A stretch of 64,000 bases of DNA from an alpha proteobacterium L41A (GCA_000335735.1 AMYY01000004.1:1-64000), one strand, 5' to 3'. Positions 49,069 through 60,392 are shown, counted from the first letter of the stretch. Notes: generated from the sequence alone by a model not told the origin. Translations and numbers: made by a program.

Positions 49069-51186
49069 TCAGACCTGGCCGAGGGTCCGCAGCCGGGCCT
49101 TGGGGTGGATCTCGTTCTGGCTCATCACGACGGTCTGACCGCGGAAGCGTTCGATGATCGACCGAACATAGGGCCGCGTCATGGGACCGGTCAGCAACAC
49201 CGGGTTCTCGCCCGTCATGGCGATCCGTTCGAAGGTGTCGCGAACGGCGCGGATGAAATCCTGAAGGCGCGACGGGGCCATGGCCAGCTGCTTGTCTTCG
49301 CCATTGCCGATCAGGCTCTCGGCGAAGGCGTTTTCCCATTCCGGCGACAGGGTTACGATGGGCAGGGCGCCCTCGCCGTCCTTGTTCTGCCAGCACAGTT
49401 GGCGGCCCAGACGCGCCCGGACGTGTTCGACCAGGGTCGTGACGCTGGAACTGTGCGGCGCGGCCTCGGCCAGGCCTTCCAGGATCGCCGGCAGGTCGCG
49501 GATCGACACCTTCTCGCGCAGCAGCGATTGCAGCACCCGCTGCAGCGTCGTGACGGTGACCACGCTGGGCACCAGTTCCTCGACCAGCTTCTTCTCCTCC
49601 GGGCCCAGTTCCTTCAGCAGCTTCTGCACCTCCGCGTAAGACAGAAGGTCGGCCATATTGTCTTTCAGGATCTCGGTCAGATGGGTCGTCAGGACCGTCG
49701 ACGGATCGACCAGGGTGTAGCCCCTGAACGTCGCTTCCTCGCGCAGACCTTCCTCGATCCAGGTCGCCGGCAGGCCGAAAGCCGGTTCGCGCATATGCTC
49801 GCCCGGAAGTTCGACCTGGCGCCCCGCCGGATCCATCGCCATCAGGTGGCCCAGCCGCACCTCGCCCGCGCCCGTCTCCATCTCCTTGATGCGGATGGCA
49901 TAGCCCTGGGTCGGCAGGCGCATATTGTCGAGGATGCGCACCTGGGGAATGACGAAACCGTATTCCTGGGCCAGCGACCGCCGCAACGCGCGGATTTGAT
50001 CGGTCAGCCGGCGCCCTTCAAGATCGTTGATCAGGCTGAGAAGCGAATAGCCGAGTTCGATCTTCACCTCATCGATGGTGAGGATGTTGGCGATCGGCTC
50101 TTCGACGTCTTCCTTGGGTTTTGCGGCCGCTGCCGCCGCGGCGATCTCCGCCTCTGTCGGCTGAGGCTTCAGGCGATTGCGACCCAGCCGCCAGGCCATG
50201 AAGCCCGAGCCGATGGCCAGGGCCGCGAACGGGATCAGCGGCATGCCGGGGATCAGGCCGATCAGACCGGCCGCGCCCGACACCACGCCCAGCGACACGG
50301 GATTGGTCGCCAGCTGGGTGACCATGGCCTTGTCCGCCGTGCCCTCGACGCCCGCCTTGGACACCAGGAAGCCGGCGGCGATGGAGATGATGATGGCCGG
50401 CACCTGCGTCACCAGACCATCGCCGATCGTCAGTTGGACATAGGTGTTGGCGGCCTCCATCGCCGGCATGCCGTGTTGCAGCGTGCCGATCAGTATGCCG
50501 CCGATGGCGTTGATGAAGGTGATGATCAGGCCCGCGACGGCGTCGCCGCGCACGAACTTGGAGGCGCCGTCCATGGCGCCGAAGAAGGTCGATTCCTGCT
50601 CCAGCTCCTTGCGGCGCAGCTTGGCCTGGTCCTCGGTGATCAGGCCCGAGGACAGATCGGCGTCGATGGCCATCTGCTTGCCCGGCATGGAGTCCAGGGT
50701 GAAGCGGGCGGACACTTCGGCGATCCGGGTCGAGCCCTTGGTGATGACGACGAAGTTCACCACCAGAATGATCGCAAAGATGATCACCCCGATGATGAAG
50801 TTGCCGCCCATCATCAGCTGACCGAAGGCGTTAATCACCTGCCCCGCGCTGTCATGCCCTTCCTGACCGTGGGTCAGGATCAGCCGTGTGGAGGCCAGGT
50901 TCAGGCCCAGCCGGAACAGGGTCGAGACCAGCAGCACCGTCGGGAAGATGGCGAAATCCAGCGGCCGCTTCATCATCACTGCGGTCATCAGGATCAGCAC
51001 GCTGGACACCAGCGAGAAGGCCAGCAGCAGATCCAGCAGGAACTTGGGCACCGGCAGGATCAGCAGCATGATCACGCCGATCACGCCCACCGCCATCAGG
51101 ACTTCGCCGCGGTTCAGCCAGCCGATCACGTCGCGTCCCGTCGGGCGCGCCATGCCGTCCTTCATCATAATCGGCGCGTCAGTCAC
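49069..51186 (-). CDS. flhA: flagellar export protein FlhA
   Basis: A 705-residue core of the flagellar type III export gate. About eight membrane spans lie in residues 25-330, including the conserved FHIPEP-type cytosolic loop (VITKGSTRIAEVSARFTLDSMPGKQMAIDAD read in two parts). The C-terminal 350 residues form the nonameric cytoplasmic ring. The GTG at 51186 overlaps the bla stop by eight bases. It is the last gene of the fliF operon. Confidence 0.96.
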   Translation of the reverse strand: MTDAPIMMKDGMARPTGRDVIGWLNRGEVLMAVGVIGVIMLLILPVPKFLLDLLLAFSLVSSVLILMTAVMMKRPLDFAIFPTVLLVSTLFRLGLNLASTRLILTHGQEGHDSAGQVINAFGQLMMGGNFIIGVIIFAIILVVNFVVITKGSTRIAEVSARFTLDSMPGKQMAIDADLSSGLITEDQAKLRRKELEQESTFFGAMDGASKFVRGDAVAGLIITFINAIGGILIGTLQHGMPAMEAANTYVQLTIGDGLVTQVPAIIISIAAGFLVSKAGVEGTADKAMVTQLATNPVSLGVVSGAAGLIGLIPGMPLIPFAALAIGSGFMAWRLGRNRLKPQPTEAEIAAAAAAAKPKEDVEEPIANILTIDEVKIELGYSLLSLINDLEGRRLTDQIRALRRSLAQEYGFVIPQVRILDNMRLPTQGYAIRIKEMETGAGEVRLGHLMAMDPAGRQVELPGEHMREPAFGLPATWIEEGLREEATFRGYTLVDPSTVLTTHLTEILKDNMADLLSYAEVQKLLKELGPEEKKLVEELVPSVVTVTTLQRVLQSLLREKVSIRDLPAILEGLAEAAPHSSSVTTLVEHVRARLGRQLCWQNKDGEGALPIVTLSPEWENAFAESLIGNGEDKQLAMAPSRLQDFIRAVRDTFERIAMTGENPVLLTGPMTRPYVRSIIERFRGQTVVMSQNEIHPKARLRTLGQV

Positions 51187-52084
51187 GGCCCAAGACCTTC
51201 AGCGCGCGACGCGTCGCCTCGGCGATCACGGCCGCATTGGCGTCGTCCGATGTCGCCCGTGTCGCATGGTAATAGGCGGCGACGATCACGGGTTGACCGC
51301 TCGGCGGATACAGCAGGCCAATGTCGTTGGTCGGCCCATAGCCCCCCGTCCCCGTCTTGTGCGCCACCCGCCAATCCGCAGGCGTCCCAGCCCTAAGACG
51401 ATTCTGACCCGTGGGCGTGTCGGTCATCCACTGCAGCAACAGGGCGCGTGACACTGTGGTCAGGGGCGAGGCCGGATCGAGGAACAGTCGTTGGAGATTG
51501 GCGACGGACTGGGACGGCAGGATCGTATCCTTGTCTCCGTCCAGACGATTCATCTCCGGTTCGAACCGGTCGGACCGGGTGCTGACGTCGCCGATGCCGC
51601 GATAGAAGGTCTGCATCGCCGACGGGCCGCCCATGGCCTTCAACAACAGATTGGCGGCGGGGTTGTCGCTGACCTCCACCGCGCCCTTCATCAACTGCTC
51701 GACAGTCAGGCTGTCGCCAACGGCGGGCTCGGTGACCGGAGCGTGGTCGATCATGTCCGCCGTCGTGATGGGGATGCGGCGATCCAGTCGCTCTTGCCCG
51801 GCCTGCACCCGCAACAGGGTCGCCGCGGCCAGATACATCTTGAAGGTCGAGCAATAGACGAAGCGTTCCTCGCCGCGCCAAACCAGCTTGCGCCCCGTCG
51901 CCGCGTCCTGAACAACGAAGCCGAGACGGCCGCCATTGCGCGCTTCAAGGTCCGACAGGTCAATGACCTCGTCCGCCCAGGCGACGGGCGCGGCAGGGCG
52001 TGATGCCGCGCGCGGCGAACAGCCGACCGCGCTCAAGGCGGCCAGCCCCGTCAGGACGCGTCTGCGCTCCACCGCTGCGCGCAT
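51179..52084 (-). CDS. bla: class A beta-lactamase (possible Tat lipoprotein)
   Basis: A 301-residue serine beta-lactamase with every class A catalytic motif: S79-T-F-K82, SDN in VSDNPAANLLL, ExxxN in RFEPEMNRLDG, and KTG in HKTGTGGYG. The N-terminus ERRRVLTGLAALSAVGC combines a twin-Arg-like run with a lipobox, so it may be an exported lipoprotein. It sits between flbD (four-base gap) and flhA (eight-base overlap) on the same strand, so it is part of the flagellar operon. A Cys precedes the active Ser (YCSTFK), seen in some class A carbapenemases and others; the spectrum cannot be told from sequence. Confidence 0.93.
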   Translation of the reverse strand: MRAAVERRRVLTGLAALSAVGCSPRAASRPAAPVAWADEVIDLSDLEARNGGRLGFVVQDAATGRKLVWRGEERFVYCSTFKMYLAAATLLRVQAGQERLDRRIPITTADMIDHAPVTEPAVGDSLTVEQLMKGAVEVSDNPAANLLLKAMGGPSAMQTFYRGIGDVSTRSDRFEPEMNRLDGDKDTILPSQSVANLQRLFLDPASPLTTVSRALLLQWMTDTPTGQNRLRAGTPADWRVAHKTGTGGYGPTNDIGLLYPPSGQPVIVAAYYHATRATSDDANAAVIAEATRRALKVLGRD

Positions 52085-52088
52085 GGGC

Positions 52089-53501
<1,413 letters not shown>

Positions 53502-53537
53502 CGTTCTTCTCCTCTAATCTCTAAAGCCGGTCGCCAA

Positions 53538-53870
53538 TCAGGCGCCCGAGTCCTCGGTCTTGATGATTTCCGTCATGGTCACGCCCAGCCGGTCGTCGAC
53601 GACGACGACCTCGCCGCGCGCGATCAGGCGGTTGTTGACGAAGATATCGATCGCCTCGCCCACCTTGCGATCCAGCTCCAGCACCGAGCCCTTGTTCAGT
53701 TTCAGCAGCTGGGCCACCGACATGTGCGACTTGCCCAGCACGGCCGAAATATTGACCGGCACGTCGAAGACGGTGGCCAGATCGGCGGCGCTCTTTTCGC
53801 CGCCGTCGTCGAGGGGCGGAAGGCCGGAGAAGTCTGAGAACTCCTCCAGCGCCAGGTCGTCGGACGCCAT
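53538..53870 (-). CDS. fliN: flagellar motor switch protein FliN
   Basis: A 110-residue SpoA-domain protein: VFDVPVNISAVLGKSHMSV and the core LLKLNKGSVLELDRKVGE, then NRLIARGEVVVVDDRLGV. It forms the lower C ring with FliM. The start overlaps the fliH stop by one base. Confidence 0.96.
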   Translation of the reverse strand: MASDDLALEEFSDFSGLPPLDDGGEKSAADLATVFDVPVNISAVLGKSHMSVAQLLKLNKGSVLELDRKVGEAIDIFVNNRLIARGEVVVVDDRLGVTMTEIIKTEDSGA

Positions 53871-54532
53871 CAGAACATGCTCCTGTCGACGGGAAGGGTT
53901 TCGGCGTGTCCGGCCTCGGCGGCCAGGGCGGCGGTCAGGGCTTCGGCGACGCGGTCGGCCGAACCTTTCGGATCGTGATCGGCGCGGCCGTCAGCCCATT
54001 CCAGTTGGAAGGCGGCCTGGGCCATGCCCGGTTCATCGCGGAAGGCGACCACGCCGGTAAAGCCGCTGTCGGCGCAGGCGCGCTCGATCATGCCGCGCGC
54101 CTCATCGTCCAGGCTCGAAGCCCGAACGACCAGACGCGGCGAGGCGTCGATTTCCTGCGCCAGCAGTTCCAGCGCGGCCTTCAGCGGCGCATGCGGAAAG
54201 CGATCCAGCGCCGCCCCGGCGATGGTGCGCCCCGCCGCCAGGGCCAGATCGGCGGCCTGTTCACGATGGGCCTGAGCCACCATCTTCAAGCTCGGCATGG
54301 CCGACGCCACGGCCTGGGCGATGTTGCTCAGGGCCATGGCGCGAATGTTCTCGACCTCGCTCAGAGCCTGTTCGCGCGCTTCCAGACGGCCCTGCGCCAC
54401 CAGGGCTTCGACCTCGGCTGGCAGATAGGAGCGTTTCGCCGGCTTCCACGCGCTCGCGCGCACCACAGAGCCGTCGGCGTCGAACTCGGTGTCGAAGGCG
54501 AAGAGACGCCGGATTTCGGGGGACTGGGTCAT
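53870..54532 (-). CDS. fliH: FliH/FlbE-like flagellar assembly protein
   Basis: A 220-residue protein in the place of C. crescentus flbE. A helical N-terminal half (VEALVAQGRLEAREQALSEVENIR) is followed by an Ala-rich region and a compact C-terminal domain, as in FliH, which regulates the FliI ATPase. Weakly conserved, so the call leans on operon position between fliG and fliN. Confidence 0.85.
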   Translation of the reverse strand: MTQSPEIRRLFAFDTEFDADGSVVRASAWKPAKRSYLPAEVEALVAQGRLEAREQALSEVENIRAMALSNIAQAVASAMPSLKMVAQAHREQAADLALAAGRTIAGAALDRFPHAPLKAALELLAQEIDASPRLVVRASSLDDEARGMIERACADSGFTGVVAFRDEPGMAQAAFQLEWADGRADHDPKGSADRVAEALTAALAAEAGHAETLPVDRSMF

Positions 54533-54533
54533 G

Positions 54534-55568
54534 TCAGTAGATCAACTCGTCGTCGGAGCCCTGACCGGCCAGCATGATGTCGCCCTTGGCGGCCAGATCC
54601 TTGGCGACCTGGACCATCGCCATCTGGGCGCCGTCGACGTCTTTCAGACGCACCGGTCCCATCGACTCCATGTCCTCGCGCATGATCTTGGAGGCGCGCT
54701 CGGACATGTTGGAGAAGAACATCTCCCGCAGCCCTTCGGACGCCCCCTTCAAGGCCAGGCCCAGCGAATCCTTGTCCACGGCGCGAAGCAGCGTCTGCAC
54801 CCCGCCCGGATCCAGCTTAGACAGATCCTCGAACACGAACATCAGGGCGCGGATGCGTTCGGCCGATTCACGATTGCGCTCTTCCAGGGCGCCGATGAAG
54901 CGGGCCTCGGTTTGGCGATCGAAGCTGTTGAAGATGTCGGCCATCATTTCGTGGCTGTCGCGTTTCGAGGTTCGCGCCAGGTTCGACATGAACTCGGTGC
55001 GCAGCGTCGCCTCGATCTTGTCCAGGATCTCGCGCTGCACAGGTTCCATGCGCAGCATCCGTTGCACGCACTCCAGGGCGAAGTCTTCCGGCAGGCTGGT
55101 CAGGACGCGGGCGGCGTGGTCCGAGCGCACCTTGGACAGGATGACGGCGACGGTCTGAGGGTATTCGTTCTTCAGATAGTTCGCGAGAACTGCCTCGTTC
55201 ACATTGCCCAGCTTGTCCCACATGGTGCGACCGGCCGGACCCCGGATCTCCTCCATCAGGCCGTCGACGCGATCCTTGGGCAGGAAGGCGGCCAGCAGCT
55301 TCTGCGTCTGCTCATAGCTGCCGATCACGGCGCCGGAGCCGGATAGGCCCGAGACGAACTCGATCATCAGGGCCTCGACCGCCTCGGCGCTGACATTGCC
55401 CAGTGTCGCCATCGCCTGGGAGATTTCCTTGACCTCGTCGTCGTCCAGCCGCTCCCACAGGGCGGTGTGCTCCTCGCCCAGCGCCAGCAGGATGACGGCG
55501 GCCTTCTCCGGTCCCGACAGCTTGTTGGGATCGTCGATCGCAGCCTTCTTGTTGACCAGCTTCGCCAT
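54534..55568 (-). CDS. fliG: flagellar motor switch protein FliG
   Basis: A 344-residue torque-generating C-ring protein made of armadillo-like repeats, with [15 protein letters not shown] at the N-terminus, the EHPQ-like block [16 protein letters not shown] in the middle domain, and a C-terminal charged helix ([20 protein letters not shown]). Overlaps the fliF stop by one base. Confidence 0.97.
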   Translation of the reverse strand: MAKLVNKKAAIDDPNKLSGPEKAAVILLALGEEHTALWERLDDDEVKEISQAMATLGNVSAEAVEALMIEFVSGLSGSGAVIGSYEQTQKLLAAFLPKDRVDGLMEEIRGPAGRTMWDKLGNVNEAVLANYLKNEYPQTVAVILSKVRSDHAARVLTSLPEDFALECVQRMLRMEPVQREILDKIEATLRTEFMSNLARTSKRDSHEMMADIFNSFDRQTEARFIGALEERNRESAERIRALMFVFEDLSKLDPGGVQTLLRAVDKDSLGLALKGASEGLREMFFSNMSERASKIMREDMESMGPVRLKDVDGAQMAMVQVAKDLAAKGDIMLAGQGSDDELIY

Positions 55569-57238
55569 CAGCCTTCCGCCACCCAGGTTCTCAGGATGCC
55601 GGCCGCATCATCGGGATGCGCCTGAACGAAATCGGCGACCTTCTTGACCGAGGACGCCTTCACCTGGCCCTCGATGCGGGCGATGTCGATTTTCTGATCC
55701 ATCTCGCTGGGCGCCGGCAGTTGGACCAGTTGCGGCTGACCGTCGGCCCCGATGACCGTCGTCGCCACCGTGGTGACGGGTACGCCGTTCGCGCCCGCAA
55801 GCGCTGGCAGATTGCCTCCGCCGCCCGCCGCCGTCTTCAGCAACGGACGCAGCACGAAGAAGATCAGCAGCAGGGCGACGACCGTCAGAATGCCCAGCTC
55901 GACGAAGCGCATGATGTCGTTCTTGGAGAAATCGAACAGCGACGACTTGCCGTCCAGACCGCCCTCAATCCCGGTGTCGTGGTTGAAGCGGACGTTGATG
56001 ACCTCGATCTTGTCGCCGCGTGTCTCGTCGATGCCGGCGGCGGCGGCGACCAGCGACTTGATCTGGGCGATCTCCTCGGCGGTGCGCGGCGCATAGGTCG
56101 GCTCGCCCTTGCCGTCCTTGGCCGGCGTCCACTTGCCGTCCACCGCGACGGCGACGGCCAGCTTCTTGACCTCGCCCGGCTCCTTGGTCGTGGTCGTGGT
56201 GGTCTTGGAGATTTCGTAGTTGGTCGTCTCGGCGTTTTCCGAGTTGGTCGAACCGACCGGCGTCGCGCCGGGCGCAGCGCCGCCAGGGATGTTGTTGGTC
56301 GCGGTCACGCCGCCGTCGGTCTGTCCGCTGTTGTCAGCGGATTGCGAGCCGTTGGTGGTGGTCGAGCGGACGACCTGACCGTCCGGGTCGAACTTCTCTT
56401 CCTGGGTGGTGGCGCGGCTCTGGTCGATGTCGGCCGTCACCTGAACGCGAGCGGCCCCGGCGCCGACGACGCCTTCGACGATGTCCTTGATGCGCGCTTG
56501 AAGCTGGCTCTCGGTATTGCCCTTGGCCTCGGCGGCGGAGGCCGAGGTGAAGGTTCCGTCGTCGCTGCCGGCCGCCAGGGTGCGGTTGGTCTGGTCCGCC
56601 ACGGTGACGCGGTCGGGCTTCAGGTTTGGCACGGACGAGGCCACCAGGTTGCGGATCGCCCGCACCTGATCGCTCGTCAGGTCACGCCCGCCCAGGCCCA
56701 CCAGAACGGCGGCGGTCGGTTCGCCGGCGGCCGAGGTGAACATCTCGCGGCGCGGCATGGTGATGTGGACGCGGGCGGCCGTGATGCCGCGCATGGACAT
56801 GATGGTGCGCGACAGCTCGCCCTGCAGCGCGCGCTGTTCGTTCAACTGCTGCTGAAACTCGGTCTGGCCCAGCACCGACTGACTGTCGAACAGCTCGTAA
56901 CCGACCGATCCGGACGTGACCAAGCCCTTGCCCGCGACCAGCATCCGGGCCGTGCCGACCTCGTCGCGGTTGACCATGATGGTCGAGCCATCGCCCTTGG
57001 AGGAATATTTGATGCCGGCCTGATCCAGGGCGGCGGTGATCTCGCTGGCTTCGCGCAGATCCAGGTTGGAATAGAGCAGCGCGTCGGGCGCCTGGCCCAT
57101 GCGCAGCATGACGGCGACTAGCACGGCGGCCACGCCTGCGGCGACGCCGAGAACCGCAGCCAGACGGCCGATCCCGAACTTCTGCAACGCCGCTGTGAAG
57201 CCGCCCACGCGTCCCCGCCCCCTGCTCGCGGGAGACAC
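55568..57238 (-). CDS. fliF: flagellar MS-ring protein FliF
   Basis: A 556-residue membrane ring protein with spans near 25-45 and 445-468. The periplasmic ring-building region includes [19 protein letters not shown] and [14 protein letters not shown]-type blocks; a low-complexity Thr/Asn-rich loop covers about 290-350. The cytoplasmic tail (about 480-556) binds FliG. First gene of the class II operon; CtrA and FlbD-type sites lie within 65 bp upstream. Confidence 0.97.
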   Translation of the reverse strand: MSPASRGRGRVGGFTAALQKFGIGRLAAVLGVAAGVAAVLVAVMLRMGQAPDALLYSNLDLREASEITAALDQAGIKYSSKGDGSTIMVNRDEVGTARMLVAGKGLVTSGSVGYELFDSQSVLGQTEFQQQLNEQRALQGELSRTIMSMRGITAARVHITMPRREMFTSAAGEPTAAVLVGLGGRDLTSDQVRAIRNLVASSVPNLKPDRVTVADQTNRTLAAGSDDGTFTSASAAEAKGNTESQLQARIKDIVEGVVGAGAARVQVTADIDQSRATTQEEKFDPDGQVVRSTTTNGSQSADNSGQTDGGVTATNNIPGGAAPGATPVGSTNSENAETTNYEISKTTTTTTKEPGEVKKLAVAVAVDGKWTPAKDGKGEPTYAPRTAEEIAQIKSLVAAAAGIDETRGDKIEVINVRFNHDTGIEGGLDGKSSLFDFSKNDIMRFVELGILTVVALLLIFFVLRPLLKTAAGGGGNLPALAGANGVPVTTVATTVIGADGQPQLVQLPAPSEMDQKIDIARIEGQVKASSVKKVADFVQAHPDDAAGILRTWVAEG

Positions 57239-57251
57239 GAACGCCCCGCTA

Positions 57252-57264
57252 GGCAGAAAATGCC
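57252..57264. promoter_or_regulatory. possible FlbD (ftr4-like) site at fliF
   Basis: GGCA and TGCC flank GAAAA, a perfect short dyad between the CtrA box and the fliF start. In C. crescentus FlbD binds ftr4 over the fliF start site and shuts it off; the position fits, the motif match is by eye. Confidence 0.5.
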
Positions 57265-57284
57265 GCCTGGATGGTAAACGTCGC

Positions 57285-57300
57285 GTTAAGACCCGCTTAA
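57285..57300 (-). promoter_or_regulatory. CtrA box of the fliF operon
   Basis: On the minus strand TTAA-GCGGGTC-TTAAC, a full match to the CtrA consensus. It overlaps the stop codon of the upstream hydrolase gene and lies about 50 bp before the fliF start. A second, overlapping TAAA-N7-TTAA in the other orientation shares its right half. Confidence 0.88.
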
Positions 57301-58331
57301 GGGCGCGCCCCGCCCGCCTGAAGCTGCGGCAAGACGGACGGCGCGCCGGACGGCAGCGGGGCTTTGGGATCTCGCAACCACGAGACGACGTCGCGATAGA
57401 CGATCTCGGCGTCCAGATCGCGGTTCAGCAGATGCCAGCCGTTCGGATACCAGGCGGTCCGCAGCGCCCCGCCCTCCCGCTCGGCCCGCTCAAGAGCCAG
57501 CTTCATCGGCCCCTTCTTCACCACCTCGTCGTGGGCGCCGTACATCAGGATGGCGTCGCCCCGAATGCGGCCCAGGCTGCGCGACGAGATCTCCATCAGA
57601 TCGACCAGCCCATAGACCGTGTCGAACCGGGTCGCGAGGATGCTCATCGGATCGCGCCCGTTGCGGATCAGCTCCAGTGTGTTGGATGAAGCGTGGATAT
57701 CGCGCGTGATAAACTCAGGCGGTTCAAGCGCCACGTCACCCAGCGCCCGCGCCGCAATGTTCAGCGCGGTGCTGTTCAACGGTCCTTGCGTCGACCAGCC
57801 CCATACGCCGGGCGCCAGCAGCACGATCCGGTCCGCATCCGGCGGATTGTCCGAGCCGAACGCCGCCGCCGTCACCGACCCGCCCATGCTCTCGCCCACC
57901 ACGGCGATGACGGCATGGGGATAGCGGGCGCGCGCCATCGCGGTGATCTCGCGCAGATCATCGGTCATCCGCTGCTGCCCTGCCCATTCGCCCCGCCCCG
58001 GCGCCCCGCCGAAGCCGCGCTGATCGTAAGACCAGGTCTCTATCCCCTGCTCGGCCCACCAGGGGCCGGCCAGACGGAAGCTGGCGTCGTGATCGTTCAT
58101 CCCATGCAGGGCTACGATCACCGCCCAAGGGGCCCGATCCTTTGGCCCCCAATGCAGATACGGCAGGCGCGCGCCGTCCGACATGACCAGGGCGCGATCC
58201 TCGACATGGGCGCCGACAAAGCCCGACGGGGGCGTCAAAGGCGGCTGGATATGAGGTGCGGCGCAGGCCGACAGAATGAGCGCGGCGGTCAGCGGCAGTA
58301 GTCTGGAGGCGATCAAGGCCATGTGTCCCAA
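57297..58331 (-). CDS. alpha/beta hydrolase lipoprotein
   Basis: A 344-residue protein with a lipoprotein signal (ALILSAC) and an alpha/beta hydrolase fold of the monoacylglycerol-lipase/lysophospholipase type: VALHGMNDHD (oxyanion), nucleophile GESMGG, Asp in GAHDEVV and His in NGWHLLNRD. It probably acts on lipids at the outer membrane. Its stop codon lies inside the CtrA box of fliF. Confidence 0.88.
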   Translation of the reverse strand: MGHMALIASRLLPLTAALILSACAAPHIQPPLTPPSGFVGAHVEDRALVMSDGARLPYLHWGPKDRAPWAVIVALHGMNDHDASFRLAGPWWAEQGIETWSYDQRGFGGAPGRGEWAGQQRMTDDLREITAMARARYPHAVIAVVGESMGGSVTAAAFGSDNPPDADRIVLLAPGVWGWSTQGPLNSTALNIAARALGDVALEPPEFITRDIHASSNTLELIRNGRDPMSILATRFDTVYGLVDLMEISSRSLGRIRGDAILMYGAHDEVVKKGPMKLALERAEREGGALRTAWYPNGWHLLNRDLDAEIVYRDVVSWLRDPKAPLPSGAPSVLPQLQAGGARP

Positions 58332-58338
58332 GCAGCGC

Positions 58339-58980
58339 TCACGATACCACCGACAAGTCCTTCTCGCTGGAGCGAACGGCCGCCGGATTTGCAGAAGTCA
58401 GAATGCGCCGAACCCGTTCCCGCAGATAGGGAAGCACCTCCGCCTCAAACCACGGATTCTTCTTAAGCCAAGCCGTATTGCGCCACGACGGATGCGGCAA
58501 CACCAGCAGATCCGGCGCATACTCACGCCACCCTCGGACCGTTTCGGTCATGGTCCGCTCGACCTTATCGCCCAGCGCCCACGCCTGGGCATAGCCGCCG
58601 ACCAGCAGGGTCAGTTCCATCTGCGGCAGGGCGTCCAGCAACTGCGGTCGCCACAGTTCCGCACAGCGTGTCGGCGGCGGATAGTCGCCGCCTTTCGGCG
58701 CGGTTCCCGGATAGCAGAAGGCCTGGGCCGCCACCCCGATGCGCGGGTCGGCGTAGAAGGTCTCGTAGTCCACGCCCATCCAATCACGAAGACGATCGCC
58801 CGAGGGATCCGTGAACGGCAGGCCGCTCTCATGGACGCGTCGTCCCGGCGCCTGGCCGCAGATCAGCAGCCGCGTTTCGGGAAAGACCCGCACCACCGGG
58901 CGCGGCGTGTGCGGCAGGACGCCCGCGCAGGCGCGACAGGCGCGGATGTCGTTCAGGATATCCTGGAGATCAGTCGTCAT
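58339..58980 (-). CDS. uracil-DNA glycosylase family protein
   Basis: A 213-residue protein. ICGQAPGRRVHESGLPFTDPSG (near 40-61, in two parts) has the UDG-superfamily Gly-Gln-Ala-Pro-Gly loop and LPHPSWRN the C-terminal His motif. The N-terminal CRAC pair recalls family 4, but I do not see all four cluster Cys, so it is probably a family-5-like or undefined branch. Overlaps the DUF3253 gene by 11 nt. Confidence 0.85.
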   Translation of the reverse strand: MTTDLQDILNDIRACRACAGVLPHTPRPVVRVFPETRLLICGQAPGRRVHESGLPFTDPSGDRLRDWMGVDYETFYADPRIGVAAQAFCYPGTAPKGGDYPPPTRCAELWRPQLLDALPQMELTLLVGGYAQAWALGDKVERTMTETVRGWREYAPDLLVLPHPSWRNTAWLKKNPWFEAEVLPYLRERVRRILTSANPAAVRSSEKDLSVVS

Positions 58981-59272
58981 CGCCCTCGACGACCGGCGGA
59001 CGGCGGCTCAGCGCCAGGGCCGTTTCTTCCTCGGTCGCCTGGCGCAGGCGCGTGACGCCGCGGAAATTGTCCGGATCGACCGCCTTGCCCTTCTTGGTGA
59101 TGGTCAGCTTGCCCTGGCGCATCAGGCCCAAAGCGGTCGCGCGGACCTTGGGCAGCATGCGCTGCCACTGCTCGGGCTGTAGCTCTTTGGCCACTTCCGC
59201 CGGCTCAATGCTCTTGCCGGGCTCAAGCGCGGCGATTTTGTTCAGGATTGCGGTTTCGATCGGGTCGCTCAT
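58970..59272 (-). CDS. DUF3253 protein
   Basis: ATG 59272 gives 100 residues with a winged-helix-like core (AILNKIAALEPGKSIEPAEVA, WQRMLPKVRATALGLMRQG, TKKGKAVDP), as in DUF3253. Function unknown; possibly DNA-binding and linked with the overlapping glycosylase gene. Confidence 0.85.
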   Translation of the reverse strand: MSDPIETAILNKIAALEPGKSIEPAEVAKELQPEQWQRMLPKVRATALGLMRQGKLTITKKGKAVDPDNFRGVTRLRQATEEETALALSRRPPVVEGDDD

Positions 59273-59319
59273 TGCGCCTATATGCTGCAACGCACGCCCA
59301 TAAGTAAGGCCGAGTCTGC

Positions 59320-59754
59320 ATGCCCAAGAAAATCACCATCACCGAGGGCGAGTTCGCCGGCTGGCAGACCTACGATCTGCACGACACCTTCGACACGGTG
59401 GTCGGCCCCTTCTACGGCAAGCCGGATCCCGATGGGCACATGCGCTGCGCCTTCCGCGCCGAGCAGAAGCATATGAACGCAGGCGGGCGGATGCACGGCG
59501 GGTGCCTGATGACCTTCGCCGACATCGCCATGTTCCAGATCGCCTATCAGGAGATGGAGGGCGCCTCGGGCGTCACGGTTCAGCTGGACTCCACCTTCAT
59601 CGACGGGGGGTATGTCGGCGAACTGATCGAGGCCACCGGCCAGGTCACCAAGGCGGGCAAGAGCCTGATCTTCGTGCGAGGTCAGATCAATACCGGCGAG
59701 CGCCTGCTGATGACCTTCTCCGGCGTCATCCGCAAATTCACGCCGCGCGGCTGA
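59320..59754 (+). CDS. PaaI-family thioesterase
   Basis: A 144-residue hotdog-fold protein. NAGGRMHGGCLMTFADIAMF (about 51-70) is the PaaI active-site strand-helix with the HGG turn. It hydrolyses acyl-CoAs, substrate unknown. It is divergent from DUF3253 and overlaps the end of the convergent DUF1275 gene by 17 nt. Confidence 0.92.
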   Translation: MPKKITITEGEFAGWQTYDLHDTFDTVVGPFYGKPDPDGHMRCAFRAEQKHMNAGGRMHGGCLMTFADIAMFQIAYQEMEGASGVTVQLDSTFIDGGYVGELIEATGQVTKAGKSLIFVRGQINTGERLLMTFSGVIRKFTPRG

Positions 59755-60376
59755 AGCGCGCGATCACCGAGAGGGTCACGGCCAATCCCGCAGCCGGCCA
59801 TAACGCCGCCAACCCCAGCCATTGATAGGTCAGAGCGCCCAGGACCGCCCCTACTGTCAATCCGGCCCACAGGGCGAGATAGGGACGATAGGCGGTCCGG
59901 TCGCGCCCGGTGGCAGCGGCGGCCAAGGCTTGCCCGAGCTTGACCAGAGTGCCGGTCATATAGGTCAAGCTGACGCCGACCTCTCCATTTCTTAGGAAGA
60001 CCGAGTTCTCCGCCCCCATGGCGGAGACCATCAACAGGACGGCCAGCGGCGTCAGACCGAACGCCGCGGCCAAGGCCGCACAGGCCAGCAACAGCCCTTC
60101 GAACAACAAAACGCGGCTGCGTGACCGCGCGCCCTCACCCCCGGCGATCAGCGCTCCGAGGAACGCCCCAAGCACGAAGACCGCGAGAATGGCGGCCAGA
60201 TGCCCGACAGCCACCCAGTGTCCCGAGGCCAGGCTGGCGGCCAGCCGCGTGGAGTTGCCGCTCATGAACGAGACGAAGACACCACCAAGCTGTAGGAAGC
60301 CCAGACTGTCCACATAGCCCGCAAGGCCCGCCAGCAGCAGCGCCAGTCCACGGTCCAGCGGGGCAAGCGCGCGCAT
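59738..60376 (-). CDS. DUF1275 (YoaK) family membrane protein
   Basis: A 212-residue protein with about six membrane helices. The conserved GYVDSLGFLQLGGVFVSFMSGNSTRL at the start (read in two parts) and a later VSLTYMTGTLVKLG are the twin DUF1275 signatures. Its transport substrate is unknown. Confidence 0.93.
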   Translation of the reverse strand: MRALAPLDRGLALLLAGLAGYVDSLGFLQLGGVFVSFMSGNSTRLAASLASGHWVAVGHLAAILAVFVLGAFLGALIAGGEGARSRSRVLLFEGLLLACAALAAAFGLTPLAVLLMVSAMGAENSVFLRNGEVGVSLTYMTGTLVKLGQALAAAATGRDRTAYRPYLALWAGLTVGAVLGALTYQWLGLAALWPAAGLAVTLSVIARFSRAA

Positions 60377-60392
60377 CGGATTCAGGCCCGCC

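Noticed and set aside
49105-51396. 763-codon plus-strand ORF
   Set aside because: Antisense shadow of flhA and the end of bla.
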